Assembly (NCBI GenBank): GCA_008477525.1
Contig: SPDT01000005.1
Coordinates: forward strand, 1,364,001 to 1,428,000
From: Hypomyces perniciosus
Taxonomy: Eukaryota; Ascomycota; Sordariomycetes; Hypocreales; Hypocreaceae
Direction: 5' to 3'
DNA: 64,000 nucleotides
The notes beneath the pieces were generated by a model that saw only the letters and a program-made list of their open reading frames with translations, did not search any database and was not told where the DNA came from. Made by a program: the position numbers and the translations under genes. Positions 33,365-44,894 of the stretch are shown one piece after another; position 1 is the stretch's first letter; the number at the start of each line of letters is the position of its first letter.

Positions 33365-36300
33365 CCGGTAGCAGAGTAATACTACGGAGTAGTGCCTCCA
33401 TTCCATACGAGTTCTATGGAGCCTGTAGTACACTACGAGAGCACCTAGTAATAGAACTATGGACTCTTGCAGAAAAGCGACGGCATTCCGTCTTCGGTTG
33501 CAACAAGGTCCGTGTTTCTCGCGCGAGGCAAGGATAGGCTCCATACGGATTGTCCCGCGGATGGCTCGTACAGTCAGCTCTTTGATCTTCCCTTGCCATG
33601 GCACAGGCTCCAATGTCCTGCGTGTGCGTATTGCTTCATGGTCCTTGTTATTTGCTATTTCCGTAATCACCAAGTAGGCAGGTAGGTAGGTTCCTTTACC
33701 ACGGATAGGTAGATGGTGATCCAGTGCCTTGGGACGAAGAGGCCCCAGCTTTGGGCGGATCGAACATAGCTGTGGTTCGTCTGATGCATACCACTATACT
33801 CCGTACTATACTACCAATGCCCTGTGCTCGCTTGTGTGTACGTACGAGTACGTTGTTCGGTCCACTGTCGGAGGTCGGAGAGCCGTTGACTCTTGAGAAC
33901 GTTCTAGGTGTTGGCTGTGCAGAGTCCAAACCCGCTCCTCGGCCGCCGACGAGAAATGGCTAGTGAGACAGACAAAGGACTTTGGCATCTCACTATTACT
34001 CGTACTTCTTTTTTTCCGGCACGGAGTAAAGCGAGTCGAGATCGACAGTCTCCTCAGCGCGCCGCGTCCATCGGGCCGTGGGACTATATTCTTACATTCC
34101 TACTCCTACGACCAACACATAATCTACGAGTCTAGTCGAGCTCTCCGCGCCCGTCTTTTCTTTGGGTCTTGCCCGAGTAGTAGTATTGCTCACTGACTTA
34201 CCATGCTAGGTACTTGTAAATCCAGGAACGCGTTGGTTTCCCGCATCGTGAATCTCCACTGAGGAGACACTGATTGGGGCAGCGCAAGGCGCGGCTGAGC
34301 ATCCGTGCATGTCGATGAAGGTAAGAAGCACGAGAAAGGGGCTGGTGGCGCTGCAGAGAGCCCAGAGAGGAGGGGAGTCAAGGCAAGCAGGTTGGCCCTG
34401 TCCCATCGCATTTGATCAATCCCAGTCTATTACCAGGGTGAGAGAGTCGTTTGCCCGCTTTGGCCTTGGTTCTCAAAGAGGGAAAATGTCGCTGCATTCC
34501 TCCCCACTTCGGCCAGCCCAGTAAGCCGGAGCTTGTGAGCTTTTTTCTTTCTTTCTTGGAGTGTCTGAGACGTTGGTTGCCTGGGTCTTGAAGACTTGCA
34601 GAAGCTGTAGAAGGTTCTATTTCCTGGTCCGTTACTACGGAGTACTAGTAGTACTACTACTATTGTTTGACTGTCCTTTCTGGCACCATTTGACACATTG
34701 GGTATTTCATCCACTAGCGCCGTTGTCGCCATCTTTTGCGGCTATTCCCTAGTCCGTCTCACAGTGAGTGAGAAGAAGCAGCTCTCAGCTATGAGCTATT
34801 ATAGCTTATTACCTATATGTCGTCGTATTTATGTGCTTGCGTGGCGATGGGAATAGAAATATGGCTGAACCGCCAGTCGAAACAAAACTTTCTTTCTTTT
34901 GATGAGAACCGTTTCGAAAGGAAACATAGAGCACGCGCCCAATAGCATCAATGGCTGGGAGCTCGAGGCTCAGCCAACCGGGTAATTTTTGCGGGAAAAC
35001 AAAACAAAAAAGCTCACCAACCCCTCCCCTCTCTTCTTCAGTCCTGCAGGTTACACGTTACACCAGGCTTGAAGAATCTCAGAGTGACACCCGGCTCGCT
35101 CCACGGCCAACACTCGGTCAGAAAGCTGCTGTGAGGAGAGGAGGGGGTGGGCAACAAGGGCCTTCAGTTGGAGAACCGACCGCTTGGAAACTGTAGACAA
35201 GGGGGCCACCATCGGTAAAGCCATGTTCAACTTTGTGGCACTCCGTAGTGCTAGCAGTATTACTCGTACTTCGTACATATCTAGTCCAGTAGTGGTACCG
35301 AGAAGTCAAAGTTCCTGGGGGAAAGGCATGGTATCAAATCCATCGCTCATTCAAAAATCCCAACGGGGAGGATCCTAGAGAATGATGCCCCTCCCAACTA
35401 GCAAACAATACTGGGCTTGGGATCCCCATCATCTCACGAATCACGTCTGGGAATCGGACGTTCGGAATAATAAGTGCAAAAGGATGGTGTGTTGAACGTT
35501 GGTGGTGGTGGTCGGCTTTGCTCGCCAATCGCCTCATTCCGTCACAATTTCTCAACAATACACTGTACGAAGTAGAACAAACATGTTTGCACACTATTAC
35601 CTTCGGACGATATTATTTAGCCGCACGGGGAAGCTACTTAGCATTCCGTTGGCTGTCACTGAGGAAAATGGCGTCGATGTTTTCTCGTATATGGTGGGCA
35701 CAGGGTAACTTCCACGTAAGTTGTGCTCAACTCGAAGAAAACGCATGGGAATGGTTAGCTGAATTCGCCGCAGTCCGAACAAGTCACCTTTGTGCTACGT
35801 CGTCAATACATACCAATGGGACAACGAGTGAAACATACCTTAGGTGACTATGTACTCGTAGAGGCTTTCATTGCTGCCCAATCGGCATCAAGGTATTTTC
35901 CGTCAAGTCGGAAGGCTGCCGGTAGACGAAACGCCCAGGTTCGTCATTTACTACCAACCAATCATCGGGATTGGAGTTTTGCTTCTCTCAACTACACACT
36001 GGCCATGGTTCAATGCATCTACCCACCCGAAAGGCCAAGCCAGTCGGTGTGATAAAGCAAAAGGCTGCCTCTCTAGCTGTGTTACATGATTCAACTTACA
36101 CCCTCGAGCGCGCACACACACCTATCGGATGAGGTGTCGCTGAATGAGGCGTCTTGGAAGTACAACGCCCGAACCCGAACCCATACTTCTCTCTTGACCC
36201 CTTTGACATATCACTAATATCTCCGATACGTAGCTATCCATGCACTGGAAGGGGAAATGTGTCGTTGTCCCAAGACAGCGCGCGTGCGCCAACATGCGGC

Positions 36301-38091
36301 CTGACGCCACGGCATTATTGATACCTTTGCCCCTTCTTGACTCGGATCCGGATCGAACTTGGGCCTCAACCGAGCACGACTCTCGAGTGAACAGCGGCAT
36401 CTGCCGTGTATCATTGGCGGATGGACTATGCCGAGTTCCAACCATTGCCACACGCCTTTGTTACATCGATGGCTGAGATGGAGTGGATTCATGACTCATC
36501 AGAGGCTTGATGTTTATTCAAGCAATATTATCTTATGATCCCTATGATACGTTTGAGCCTAAAATCAATGCTGTTAGGTAAACTAACCAATCCCCAGCAC
36601 GTTCTACATAGATCCATGTGTTGGAACTTCTCAGGTACGAGTGGTTCGTTGATTTATGATGTCAGCAACGGTGTTAAGTCGTGTATTAACTTATAGAAAC
36701 AACACAGAACTGATTAATCACTAAATAAGATATACTATCTGAGTGTATTATTGGAACAATGGCATCTGGATGGTCATCCAACTGTGTCCACAGCACTCTA
36801 AGCACCATATAGGCACCTGAGGTGTTCTGCAAGTCGGTCTTCAACAAGAATGGATATGAATCACGATGCCTTTTACCCTGCAGAACCCCGCCAGCCTCAA
36901 TACGCATGAATCTATCCGGAAGGGCAGACGGAATCTTCATTCTTGACTCTCTCCCCGAGGGAGTTCAACACTGTTGTTCAGAACGCCGTCATAAGAGCGT
37001 ATCCTTGTAGTGTAGCCCGGTGTTGTCCTAGCACACATAGATATGTGAGCCATTGGATACCAAGGATATTTATTACCAATGGTATCGAATGGGATGACGT
37101 GTAGTTTTTTCTCTGAGTAGTTTTTGTCCATGTTCACACCAGTTCGTCTGACGTTATGACCTCAGGCAAGAGCAACAAGAGCTGAGCCATGCCATCCCCT
37201 TTTGAGACCGGGATAAGAAATATTGGCCAGAAAAGCGAAACTGCGGCTAAACATTGGCTCGCAAGACGCTTCGTAACCGGTCTAGAGCCTCAACGCCTCA
37301 TTGAAAACAAAGAGCTGAACTGACATACACACGCGCGCGCGCAGACGCACGAAATCCTCGCTCTTCAGTCTCCACAATGACCGTAATTTCTATCCCAATA
37401 TGGTCGCCCATTGCAACATGCACGATGTGCATTAACGGTAGTATCCCCATCGGCCCGCTGTTATGCATCGTGGACCCCCCCTGATTTGTGACGTCTCACA
37501 TTCTTCCATCAAACCTGCGGCATACATGTAGTACTACTCCCTGTCCCCTGCTGAAATTTCTTTGGGATCAAACGCAGGCTGGCGGGATGGATTTACCACC
37601 TCCCACCTGAGATTGGTCATTCGGGATATACATGTTATCAGATCATGCATGCAGTATTATTGGCGACAGACACATGCCATCAGTCTGGCCTCTGACTTGG
37701 AAGATGCATGCAAACAAGCAGACATACCATGCTCCCTGTGCCTGCGCATTTTTGCATACATAGACGGCAATACAAAGCAAAACATATTTGAAGGTGGTAG
37801 GTACACAGAATCCACGCCCGTATGTGGTATCTTAGGATGCTAATTAGAGTGAGCAAAAGCCTGTCTAGACATAGCCAAGACTAGCATTTGGAGTTGAAGG
37901 AGGAAAGAGAAAACATAGACGAAGAAATCCAACCCAGAACCTTGATCTAGGCTCTGCCACACCCCATGCCAAAACGCCAACAGAATGAATGTCCCTCCCA
38001 AATGCTAAAATTAGAGTGACACGAGTGTGACACATGTAATAAATCACCCTCGGATAGGTATGTGGGCAGTAGACGATGGATATTACGGGCT

Positions 38092-40287
38092 TCAGCTCGC
38101 CTCCTCCTGTCCACTAGTTCCCTCGACATTGCTGTCTAATGTATTCTGGTTCTTTTGTCTTTTCGAGCGGAAGAAGTCGCCAAGAGTGTCACTGAGGCTA
38201 CGTGACCTCCCCCGTGTTGTGTCCTCAGTCCACAGCCCGGCTTCCTGATTACTCATCGTTCTTGGTAGGTCCTCTTCTGGTGTGGGAATAGCCGTCTGCT
38301 CTGCAGCTCCAGGCTCATCGTTTTCGTTATCGAAGAAGAGGCTAGCTCTGATACTGGACCGGATGCGCCTCATGGACGACTTGTGCGCCACCGAACTGTC
38401 GTGCTCTCGGAGAAAGGCATCCTTGACCACAGTTGTGACTGTAGATGATAGAGGAGAGGGTGAAATGAATGTTCTTGATCGGTGGCTGATCGATTTAGAG
38501 CTGCCATGTCCAGCCCGTGGTGTAACAGGCCAGTCTGCTGACTGTGTAGGTGGCACCAGCGAATCTCTCATTGCCGCCGCAAGGCTCAACTGGACTGGGG
38601 TCGAGCCTAGCCCGGATCTCGTCAGAACAGAGTCCGTAGATATAGTTCGGACTCCTCTCTGTGGTATTACTGTAGCTTCCCACGATCCTTGCCACGGGTT
38701 ACTGATAAGTGACTCCGCTTCCTCACTGAAGTATGCGTGTGAGCTGGTTGATTCGGGGTACCGCAAGATTTGGGCATCAGTGCCGTCTGGAGCTGATTCC
38801 GCCTTGACTGTCTCCGCAAAGCTGACTCGCGAAAGTCTACTAGACCGGCGAGAGTGAGATTTGGGCGTAGACGCCTCTCGCTGAGGGGGTGGTGACGAAC
38901 TGCCATCATGTTGCGTTAAACCGATGGTCTCCTCAATTCCGTCAACCTCTGACAAGACATCCTCTTCGATATCTCTCTGCTCTCTCCCAGACGTAATGAG
39001 AAAGACACCAAAGAATGTGAGAAGACAACCGCCTACAAATTTGATAGCCTGTTCCGTGGTCATCTTCTCAAAGTCGCGGTACAGGACGGCGCTCCCAATA
39101 ATGACACACAGGGTGAACATGACAAACTGAATGGGGATGACCTGGGTTGAGTCAAAGCGTTGTAAGGCTTTGTTGACGTAGCGGATCTGCATGACTGCGG
39201 TTACGAGAAGTATTAAAAGGAGTGCATATGTTACCGGCGTGGTGAAAGCCCCCCAAAGAGTTGAGGACAACATTGATGATACACCTTTGGTAGACAAGGC
39301 AGTATAGCCTCCTGCATTACGCATAAGCCAGTTTTCAAGTGATAATGCTGGGGAACAAGACATACCAAAGAGCCCAACAAGTCCCAGGTCAATGAGGATT
39401 GTGCGCTTTCCATACTTCCTACTTGCCCACATGAGAATGGCGATAAGAAGCATCGTCGAACCAAGGTATATCTCAAACTCCATCGTCATGATGGCGCCCA
39501 ACACGTCGTGAGGGTCCAGCTTCGTTTCCTCCTGATTAGCACTCAGGACGACAGTAACAACACCGGAGACGGCAATAACGACGCCCCAGAAGTCGCGCGG
39601 CCGAAACTTCTCGTGAAACATGACTGGTGCGATGATGCAATTGGAAACCAAAGCAACCACGCCAAGCGGGGATACAATCGAGGCTGGCGCAAACCCGTAT
39701 GCCAAAAAGTTGCCCATCTCTCCTAATGTTATCAAGATCTGGCCAAGCCACCAATATGGCGATTTCAGATAGTTCGAGGCGATCTTGGGCATGTCCTTGT
39801 TGTCGCCATCCGGGTTCGCAGTCGTGCTCGACTGAAAAGATGACATCAACGGGTCGTCTTCGTGGCAGTCTTGATCCGCCTCGAGATCATCGTCGCAATC
39901 TGGTACCGCAGAGCCATCACCATTACTGTAGCCATTGTGATAACCGTTTTCTGCATCAACAGGGAGGGTTCCGTAGCTTCCGGGTTGGCTGCTGCCCTGC
40001 GCTCGCTTCAAGGCTGCCCGCGCCCGTTGTTGTACCCTGATGCGTTCTTTGTGCAGCCTAGTATGTGCATATCTCTGCACGTTCAATGCGAGAGCGATAA
40101 GCATGTTGCCAACAATGGCCGTGATGATACCAATCAGAGATGACCACTCCTGCAGCTTCTCCCTGCCGTCACCCCCGCCATCGCCCCCGCCATTGCTGTG
40201 GCCGCCTCCCGGACTTCTCGTTGATGTCGGTGCTGACAGAACAGTCGTCCAAGTTGGCAAAGCCGGCTCAGCAAAGGCTGGCCTCAT
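38092..40287 (-). CDS. NIPA-type magnesium transporter (DUF803 family)
   Basis: The frame is open for 731 residues. The membrane domain (about residues 50-440) has roughly nine hydrophobic segments with family blocks such as SPYWWLGQILITLGEMGNF, GFAPASIVSPLGVVALVSN and IPIQFVMFTLCVIIGSA. These are typical of NIPA/DUF803 transporters, related to the drug/metabolite transporter fold. The C-terminal 300 residues are a disordered cytosolic tail rich in Ser, Asp and Glu. A 54-base stretch at 39312-39365 has GTATGT and GCAG borders. Removing it restores the conserved GLFGGYTALSTKGVSSML, so the mature protein is probably 713 residues from exons 39366-40287 and 38092-39311. Substrate specificity (Mg2+) is inferred from the family; the cell membrane (plasma or endosomal) cannot be told. 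Confidence 0.9.
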   Translation of the reverse strand: MRPAFAEPALPTWTTVLSAPTSTRSPGGGHSNGGGDGGGDGREKLQEWSSLIGIITAIVGNMLIALALNVQRYAHTRLHKERIRVQQRARAALKRAQGSSQPGSYGTLPVDAENGYHNGYSNGDGSAVPDCDDDLEADQDCHEDDPLMSSFQSSTTANPDGDNKDMPKIASNYLKSPYWWLGQILITLGEMGNFLAYGFAPASIVSPLGVVALVSNCIIAPVMFHEKFRPRDFWGVVIAVSGVVTVVLSANQEETKLDPHDVLGAIMTMEFEIYLGSTMLLIAILMWASRKYGKRTILIDLGLVGLFGMSCSPALSLENWLMRNAGGYTALSTKGVSSMLSSTLWGAFTTPVTYALLLILLVTAVMQIRYVNKALQRFDSTQVIPIQFVMFTLCVIIGSAVLYRDFEKMTTEQAIKFVGGCLLTFFGVFLITSGREQRDIEEDVLSEVDGIEETIGLTQHDGSSSPPPQREASTPKSHSRRSSRLSRVSFAETVKAESAPDGTDAQILRYPESTSSHAYFSEEAESLISNPWQGSWEATVIPQRGVRTISTDSVLTRSGLGSTPVQLSLAAAMRDSLVPPTQSADWPVTPRAGHGSSKSISHRSRTFISPSPLSSTVTTVVKDAFLREHDSSVAHKSSMRRIRSSIRASLFFDNENDEPGAAEQTAIPTPEEDLPRTMSNQEAGLWTEDTTRGRSRSLSDTLGDFFRSKRQKNQNTLDSNVEGTSGQEEAS

Positions 40288-40734
40288 GGTTGTCGCCAGC
40301 CAATATTCGTCGTCGTGAGCGGAAGTGCTTCAGCCAGGATTAGCGATGATTGAAGCTGTGGAGAAACGCGAAACTGCTGTCGTTGTGCGCCGAAATGGGC
40401 TGCTATTGGCGTATCATGGAGGCGAGGAAGAGCTTCCAATGCCAGAAAAAGCCTTGTTCATGATAGTCACGCGTTGTTGGAAGTCGGAGAGGTGACATCG
40501 CATGTTTCTCTTTGACTAAGGCATCACGCACATCATTAAGTCGCCCCAGCTTGGGCTTGGCGCCAACGATGACGGATTGAGGCGGTGCAGTGCAGCGCCA
40601 CGAAAAGACTTGGCATGCGCCACAACCGGCTTACATCATGGGAGAATTATTCGACAGGCTTGAATGAGACAGCTTGACAACATCCTTCGGCTCAGATATC
40701 ATCCAACGTATTATTATCTAAACATGCACCCGCA
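40288..40734. promoter_or_regulatory. Divergent spacer, NIPA gene / conserved unknown
   Basis: A 447-base spacer between two outward-facing start codons. No distinctive element is recognised. Confidence 0.45.
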
Positions 40735-41952
40735 ATGAGCCGTGAAGGTGACCCTTCGCTAAACGTATTTGTCCGGTTCAAGCAGCGTGTCGATTCTAAC
40801 ATCAGTTCTGGCCTGCACACACTGCTGGGCATCCCCCAACAGCCTCACCAGCCACCGTCTCCATCGCCATCTATTACACCAGATCAGGCTGACCTGACAA
40901 TCTCCGAAAGGTCTGAATCGACATCACCCTCAATCAAGGTTCCTAATTCTCCATATATAACCATGGATAATGCGGTGTCGCGCCCTTCGACTCTGGACGC
41001 ATTCTCAGTTGCCTCCTGGTCCTATGCTCCCTCAAATCTGAGACATCTAAGACAGCCAGTTCCAAAAGACCTACCACCTCAATATGATGCCACTATATTC
41101 ACATTCGAGGATGCCTTTGAGGATCTGCTGGCAGTCTCACAGGGCAACCCTCTCCCTGATATAAGCACCAAATACAGCCAAAAGAGTCTCCTACGGCATA
41201 TGTTTCCCTCTGGAGAGCCTACCTGGTTCTGGTTTCGCAGACTCGAGTCTCAAGGCTTGTTGCGTCGCCCAGGTCGGGATGAAATTTTGAGCCGACAACT
41301 TGAAGCTGAGTTACTCCAACCACATTGGCCAGATTGGTCGAGGTTTCACAGGGAACTTGATGGCAATACGGCAGAAGTATGGCGGAATGTAGCTACAACT
41401 GAGGCGGATGACAGGCAGAGTACTGGTGACTTCTTCGACGAGATTCATAAAACACTCAAGCAGTTGGAGGGTGGTTTCGCTGGACGCAGATCAGAAGCCT
41501 TTGAGGATCAAGACTCAAAAGACTACTCGCAGCGGAGACGCTTGCCTGATCATTTTGACGACCTCTTCTCGGCCGTTGACTCGGGCTTTACAGGGGGCCA
41601 AAAGACTTGGGATACCTTCCTAAAGACCATCTCGGAAAACAAGCGAATCCCATCAGACAAGAACGACCAGCCAGTCGCTAGGATTAATGACGATGGGAGT
41701 AAGGAGGTCGTGACACGAGATGAACACGTTGACCGGTTTGGTTACTTACGCACCAAAATCACACGCAAGACTTTTGACAAGGAAGGTAATGAGATAGGAA
41801 GTGAAACAAATTTCACCATGCGTCCCGCGGAGAAGAAGCGGGAAAGCAATGCAGGCAAGGAGGGTAATGATGCCCATGTGATTGAGCGAACCGACTCAGA
41901 CACAGACAACGAGCAAACACAGGACAAAAAAGCAGGGTGGTTCTGGAAATGA
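40735..41952 (+). CDS. Conserved fungal protein of unknown function
   Basis: A single-exon frame of 405 residues. I do not recognise a named family. A short N-terminal amphipathic piece (VFVRFKQRVDSNISSGLHTLLG) precedes a Pro/Ser-rich linker. There is an aromatic-rich region around residues 150-200 (FPSGEPTWFWFRRLESQGLL; LQPHWPDWSRF). The C-terminal third contains a patterned strand-rich piece (DRFGYLRTKITRKTFDKEGN, then EIGSETNFTMRP) followed by an acidic/basic tail ending KKAGWFWK. There is no signal peptide or membrane segment. The codon use and gene spacing look normal and the frame is long, so it is a real gene. Confidence 0.8.
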   Translation: MSREGDPSLNVFVRFKQRVDSNISSGLHTLLGIPQQPHQPPSPSPSITPDQADLTISERSESTSPSIKVPNSPYITMDNAVSRPSTLDAFSVASWSYAPSNLRHLRQPVPKDLPPQYDATIFTFEDAFEDLLAVSQGNPLPDISTKYSQKSLLRHMFPSGEPTWFWFRRLESQGLLRRPGRDEILSRQLEAELLQPHWPDWSRFHRELDGNTAEVWRNVATTEADDRQSTGDFFDEIHKTLKQLEGGFAGRRSEAFEDQDSKDYSQRRRLPDHFDDLFSAVDSGFTGGQKTWDTFLKTISENKRIPSDKNDQPVARINDDGSKEVVTRDEHVDRFGYLRTKITRKTFDKEGNEIGSETNFTMRPAEKKRESNAGKEGNDAHVIERTDSDTDNEQTQDKKAGWFWK

Positions 41953-42686
41953 AGTTTTGCAACTTTACAACCGACCAATTATTCAACCTACTCAACTCAA
42001 CATAGGGCCTGTATTTGCGGTCATTGAGGCACAATCAGGATGTCAAGAATAGCTTCACACCTCACGCGCTTCGGCAGGATTGAAGCCCAGCAGAAGCTGC
42101 CGGCCTCATTGGTCAGATGCTGTAAAGTTCAATAATAAATCCCATCTCAATGGTGTTTGATTCGTTCAACTCTAAGCTGTTGAATATGTTTCTCAAACTC
42201 ACATCTCCCAACATCATGAGTATTATAGTATTGTGAACAACTGCCGGATAAGAGCTATACTGCGGCAATGTAGATGCCTTGCGATCCCTGTTTTGTTGTC
42301 ACCTGCTTGTTAACGGAGGAGTGAGAGAGCTCATTTTAAACCAGCGATGTATGTCAGTGACTTGGAAGCTGACCGCGCAAAACGGTAGTAAGTATCCGGT
42401 TTGCTTCAAGGTGCAATAAATCGAGAACATTGAACTCAGGATATGAATTTGACAGGACCCTGAGTTACTACCTATTGTCGTATGTGCTTGGTGATGGTTT
42501 GAATGCCCTCATAACCATGTATTGTTTGGGTGCATTTTATCGACGCCAACCCTTAGCTATCCACTTCACTTTATTTGCAGTTCGCGTCCAAATAGAATCA
42601 CCGCCTATCCCCACTCAATGTAGTCAAGAAATATGAATTCACGATATAATTATGCCATTTCACACCATGTGTAGACCCTTTGTTGC
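41953..42686. other. Convergent 0.73-kb spacer, conserved unknown / nop4
   Basis: This spacer holds the 3' flanks of two converging genes. No gene, RNA or repeat is seen. Confidence 0.5.
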
Positions 42687-44894
42687 CTAAGCCTTCCCCC
42701 TAGCAACCGCCTTCTTCTTGCGCATGAGCCTCTTCCGTGCAATCAGTTTCTGCTTCATCTCCTCCTTGGCGTTGGCCGGCTTCTTGTCACTGTCCTCTTC
42801 CACCGTTAACTCCTTGCTAGCCCCTTTCTTTCCCTTTTTGCCCTTCTGTGACTTTTTGCCCTTCACCTCAGGAGCTTCTTGCTTAGGCGCTACAGCAGCA
42901 TTGTCGTTATCCTTGCTCTTTACATGTGCTGACTTGGCGGACTTCTCCTCAGCAGCTTGTCGTCTCTGAACAACTTGTGCATTCTCAATGGCAAACTCTA
43001 CTATCAAGCGCTGCTTCTTGCCGTTGTCGCCCACAAGCTCAAGACCGTTCAAGTATCGAAGACCCATGAGAGCCCAGCGGTGTGATGTGTACTCGATAAA
43101 GCCGTAGCCGCGGCTCTTACCTGCTCCGCTGGTCTCGGGGACCTTTGACCCCTTGGTGTCCTCAAACACAATTTTGGCTTGCCGAACAATACCCTTACGC
43201 TTGAGCTTCCTCTCTTTCTCCTTCTCCCTGGCGTCTTTTCCATCCCTGGAATTTTCTTCTTTGGAAAGGGGCTGTCGTCGACCTTGCTTGACGTCCTGGG
43301 CAAATCCCACAACAGCCTTTCTGGCCAGCTCCTTCAGCTCCTTGGATCCGATGTTGCGGGGAATGTTTCGAAGAGCAAGTCGGGTAAGACTTATGTGCAA
43401 CATGGGATTCTTCTGTACTAGCTTCTTGCGCTGAGCTGCGCTCGCCTGCCTCATCTGAACTTCAGCGGGAGTCAAGAGAGCGTGCAGGGCAGAGTTTGCT
43501 CCAACAGCACCCTCAGGAAGAAGGTATAGTCTGCGCTTATCCTTCTCTCTCCTATTTGCCAGAGAGTTTTCTGCTAGGTTGTCGGCTTCTTGCTTATTAA
43601 CAGCCTGGGCAACCTGAAGCACCCGTCCATCGAGCGTGTATTTTCCACTTGGATCAGCATTCTCATCTTGAAGGATGGAATGCTTGACTCCCGTAACCGA
43701 CTGTGTCCGCTCAGGTGCACCGATCATGCAAGCCTTTGCATCTGACTTATCGACGAAGCACACAAAACCTGTACCTGCTGGCTTTTCTGTGACTTTGTTG
43801 ATAACAACTCTGGCATATCGAACTTTTCCAAAGTGGCCAAAGAAGTCCTTGAGTTGCTCATCCGTTGTTGTAAATGGCAAATTCCGAACGAAAACTGTGG
43901 AGGAATTATCGGTTGACATCTCGCGTCGTGGCTCAGCGGGCCCGGCCTCATCTGTTGATTCAAGGTCTTCCTCGATATCATCCTCATCCTCATCCTCGTT
44001 CTCGTCTTCATCCTCCTCATCTTCCATGTTCAGCATGTGATTCTTCATGAAGTTTGCTAGATCCGCATCTAATTGGGCATCTCGATTCTTGACATTTCCA
44101 TCCTCAGCAGGAGCATCGCTGCCTTGAACAGACTCCGCATCGTCCTCGTCATCTTCGTCATCTTCGTCATCTTCCACATCCCTCTTCTCATTTCCTTGGT
44201 TCTGTTGCTGGTCCCAGGTCTGCTTGTCTACAGCCCAGTCAACAGCTAGGGTTCGACCATCGATTACTTTGCCATTGATGGCCTCAAGAGCCTTCTCCGC
44301 ATTCGGTTTCCCTCTGATCGTGACGAAGCCGAAACCTTTTAATTTCCCCTTTGTGTTTGGCAAGTCGGCATACTTGACCTTGCCGAAACTCTGAAACAGT
44401 TGCGCGAGTTGGTCCGACGTTTTGATACTCCATGGCAAGTTTCGCACAATCAACTTCGGCATCTTGGGGAAGACCTCTGTCGGCTTTGACGGTTTGGCTG
44501 CCGAGGTTCCACCAGGACCAGATTCTGCATTTCGGTGTCTGGGCTCGGCAACATCGACCCTGATTCGCCTTCCATCCCATTCCTTCTTGTCCAATGCTTC
44601 CTTAGCATCCTTGGCATCGTCGACGTCGGCAAAGGTGACGAAGCCGAAGCCCCTTGATTCTTTGGTCTTCTGATCGACAACCACAACAGCGTGCTTGACA
44701 GGGAAATATTGTGAGAAGAAGTCTGTGAGGCTTTCGTTTGTGGCGCTGGGAGGTAACGATCGGACAAAGATAGATCTTCGATCCTCAACTTTCGCTTTCT
44801 TGGTTGCCCCAGCTTCCAGGCCTCCATTTGTAGCGGCCGTACTATCATCTGCGACTGGCCTTCGGCGCTTGCGATCGTTCGTTGGGGCTCCCAT
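42687..44894 (-). CDS. nop4: Nucleolar RNA-binding protein Nop4 (RBM28-like), four RRMs
   Basis: The frame runs upstream to 45356, but the start is placed at 44894 (MGAPTNDRKRRRPVAD), giving 735 residues. The upstream extension overlaps the first exon of ycg1 on the other strand and has no conservation-like content. Four RNA-recognition motifs are seen: RRM1 (SIFVRSLPPSATNESLTDFF, then RGFGFVTF), RRM2 (KLIVRNLPWSIKTSDQLAQL, GFGFVTI), RRM3 (STVFVRNLPFTTTDEQLKDF, GTGFVCF) and a long, divergent RRM4 (LHISLTRLALRNIPRNIGSK, RGYGFIEYT). An Asp/Glu-rich spacer lies between RRM2 and RRM3, and a Lys-rich nucleolar tail ends the protein. Nop4 is needed for 60S subunit assembly and 27S rRNA processing. 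No introns are apparent. Confidence 0.95.
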   Translation of the reverse strand: MGAPTNDRKRRRPVADDSTAATNGGLEAGATKKAKVEDRRSIFVRSLPPSATNESLTDFFSQYFPVKHAVVVVDQKTKESRGFGFVTFADVDDAKDAKEALDKKEWDGRRIRVDVAEPRHRNAESGPGGTSAAKPSKPTEVFPKMPKLIVRNLPWSIKTSDQLAQLFQSFGKVKYADLPNTKGKLKGFGFVTIRGKPNAEKALEAINGKVIDGRTLAVDWAVDKQTWDQQQNQGNEKRDVEDDEDDEDDEDDAESVQGSDAPAEDGNVKNRDAQLDADLANFMKNHMLNMEDEEDEDENEDEDEDDIEEDLESTDEAGPAEPRREMSTDNSSTVFVRNLPFTTTDEQLKDFFGHFGKVRYARVVINKVTEKPAGTGFVCFVDKSDAKACMIGAPERTQSVTGVKHSILQDENADPSGKYTLDGRVLQVAQAVNKQEADNLAENSLANRREKDKRRLYLLPEGAVGANSALHALLTPAEVQMRQASAAQRKKLVQKNPMLHISLTRLALRNIPRNIGSKELKELARKAVVGFAQDVKQGRRQPLSKEENSRDGKDAREKEKERKLKRKGIVRQAKIVFEDTKGSKVPETSGAGKSRGYGFIEYTSHRWALMGLRYLNGLELVGDNGKKQRLIVEFAIENAQVVQRRQAAEEKSAKSAHVKSKDNDNAAVAPKQEAPEVKGKKSQKGKKGKKGASKELTVEEDSDKKPANAKEEMKQKLIARKRLMRKKKAVARGKA

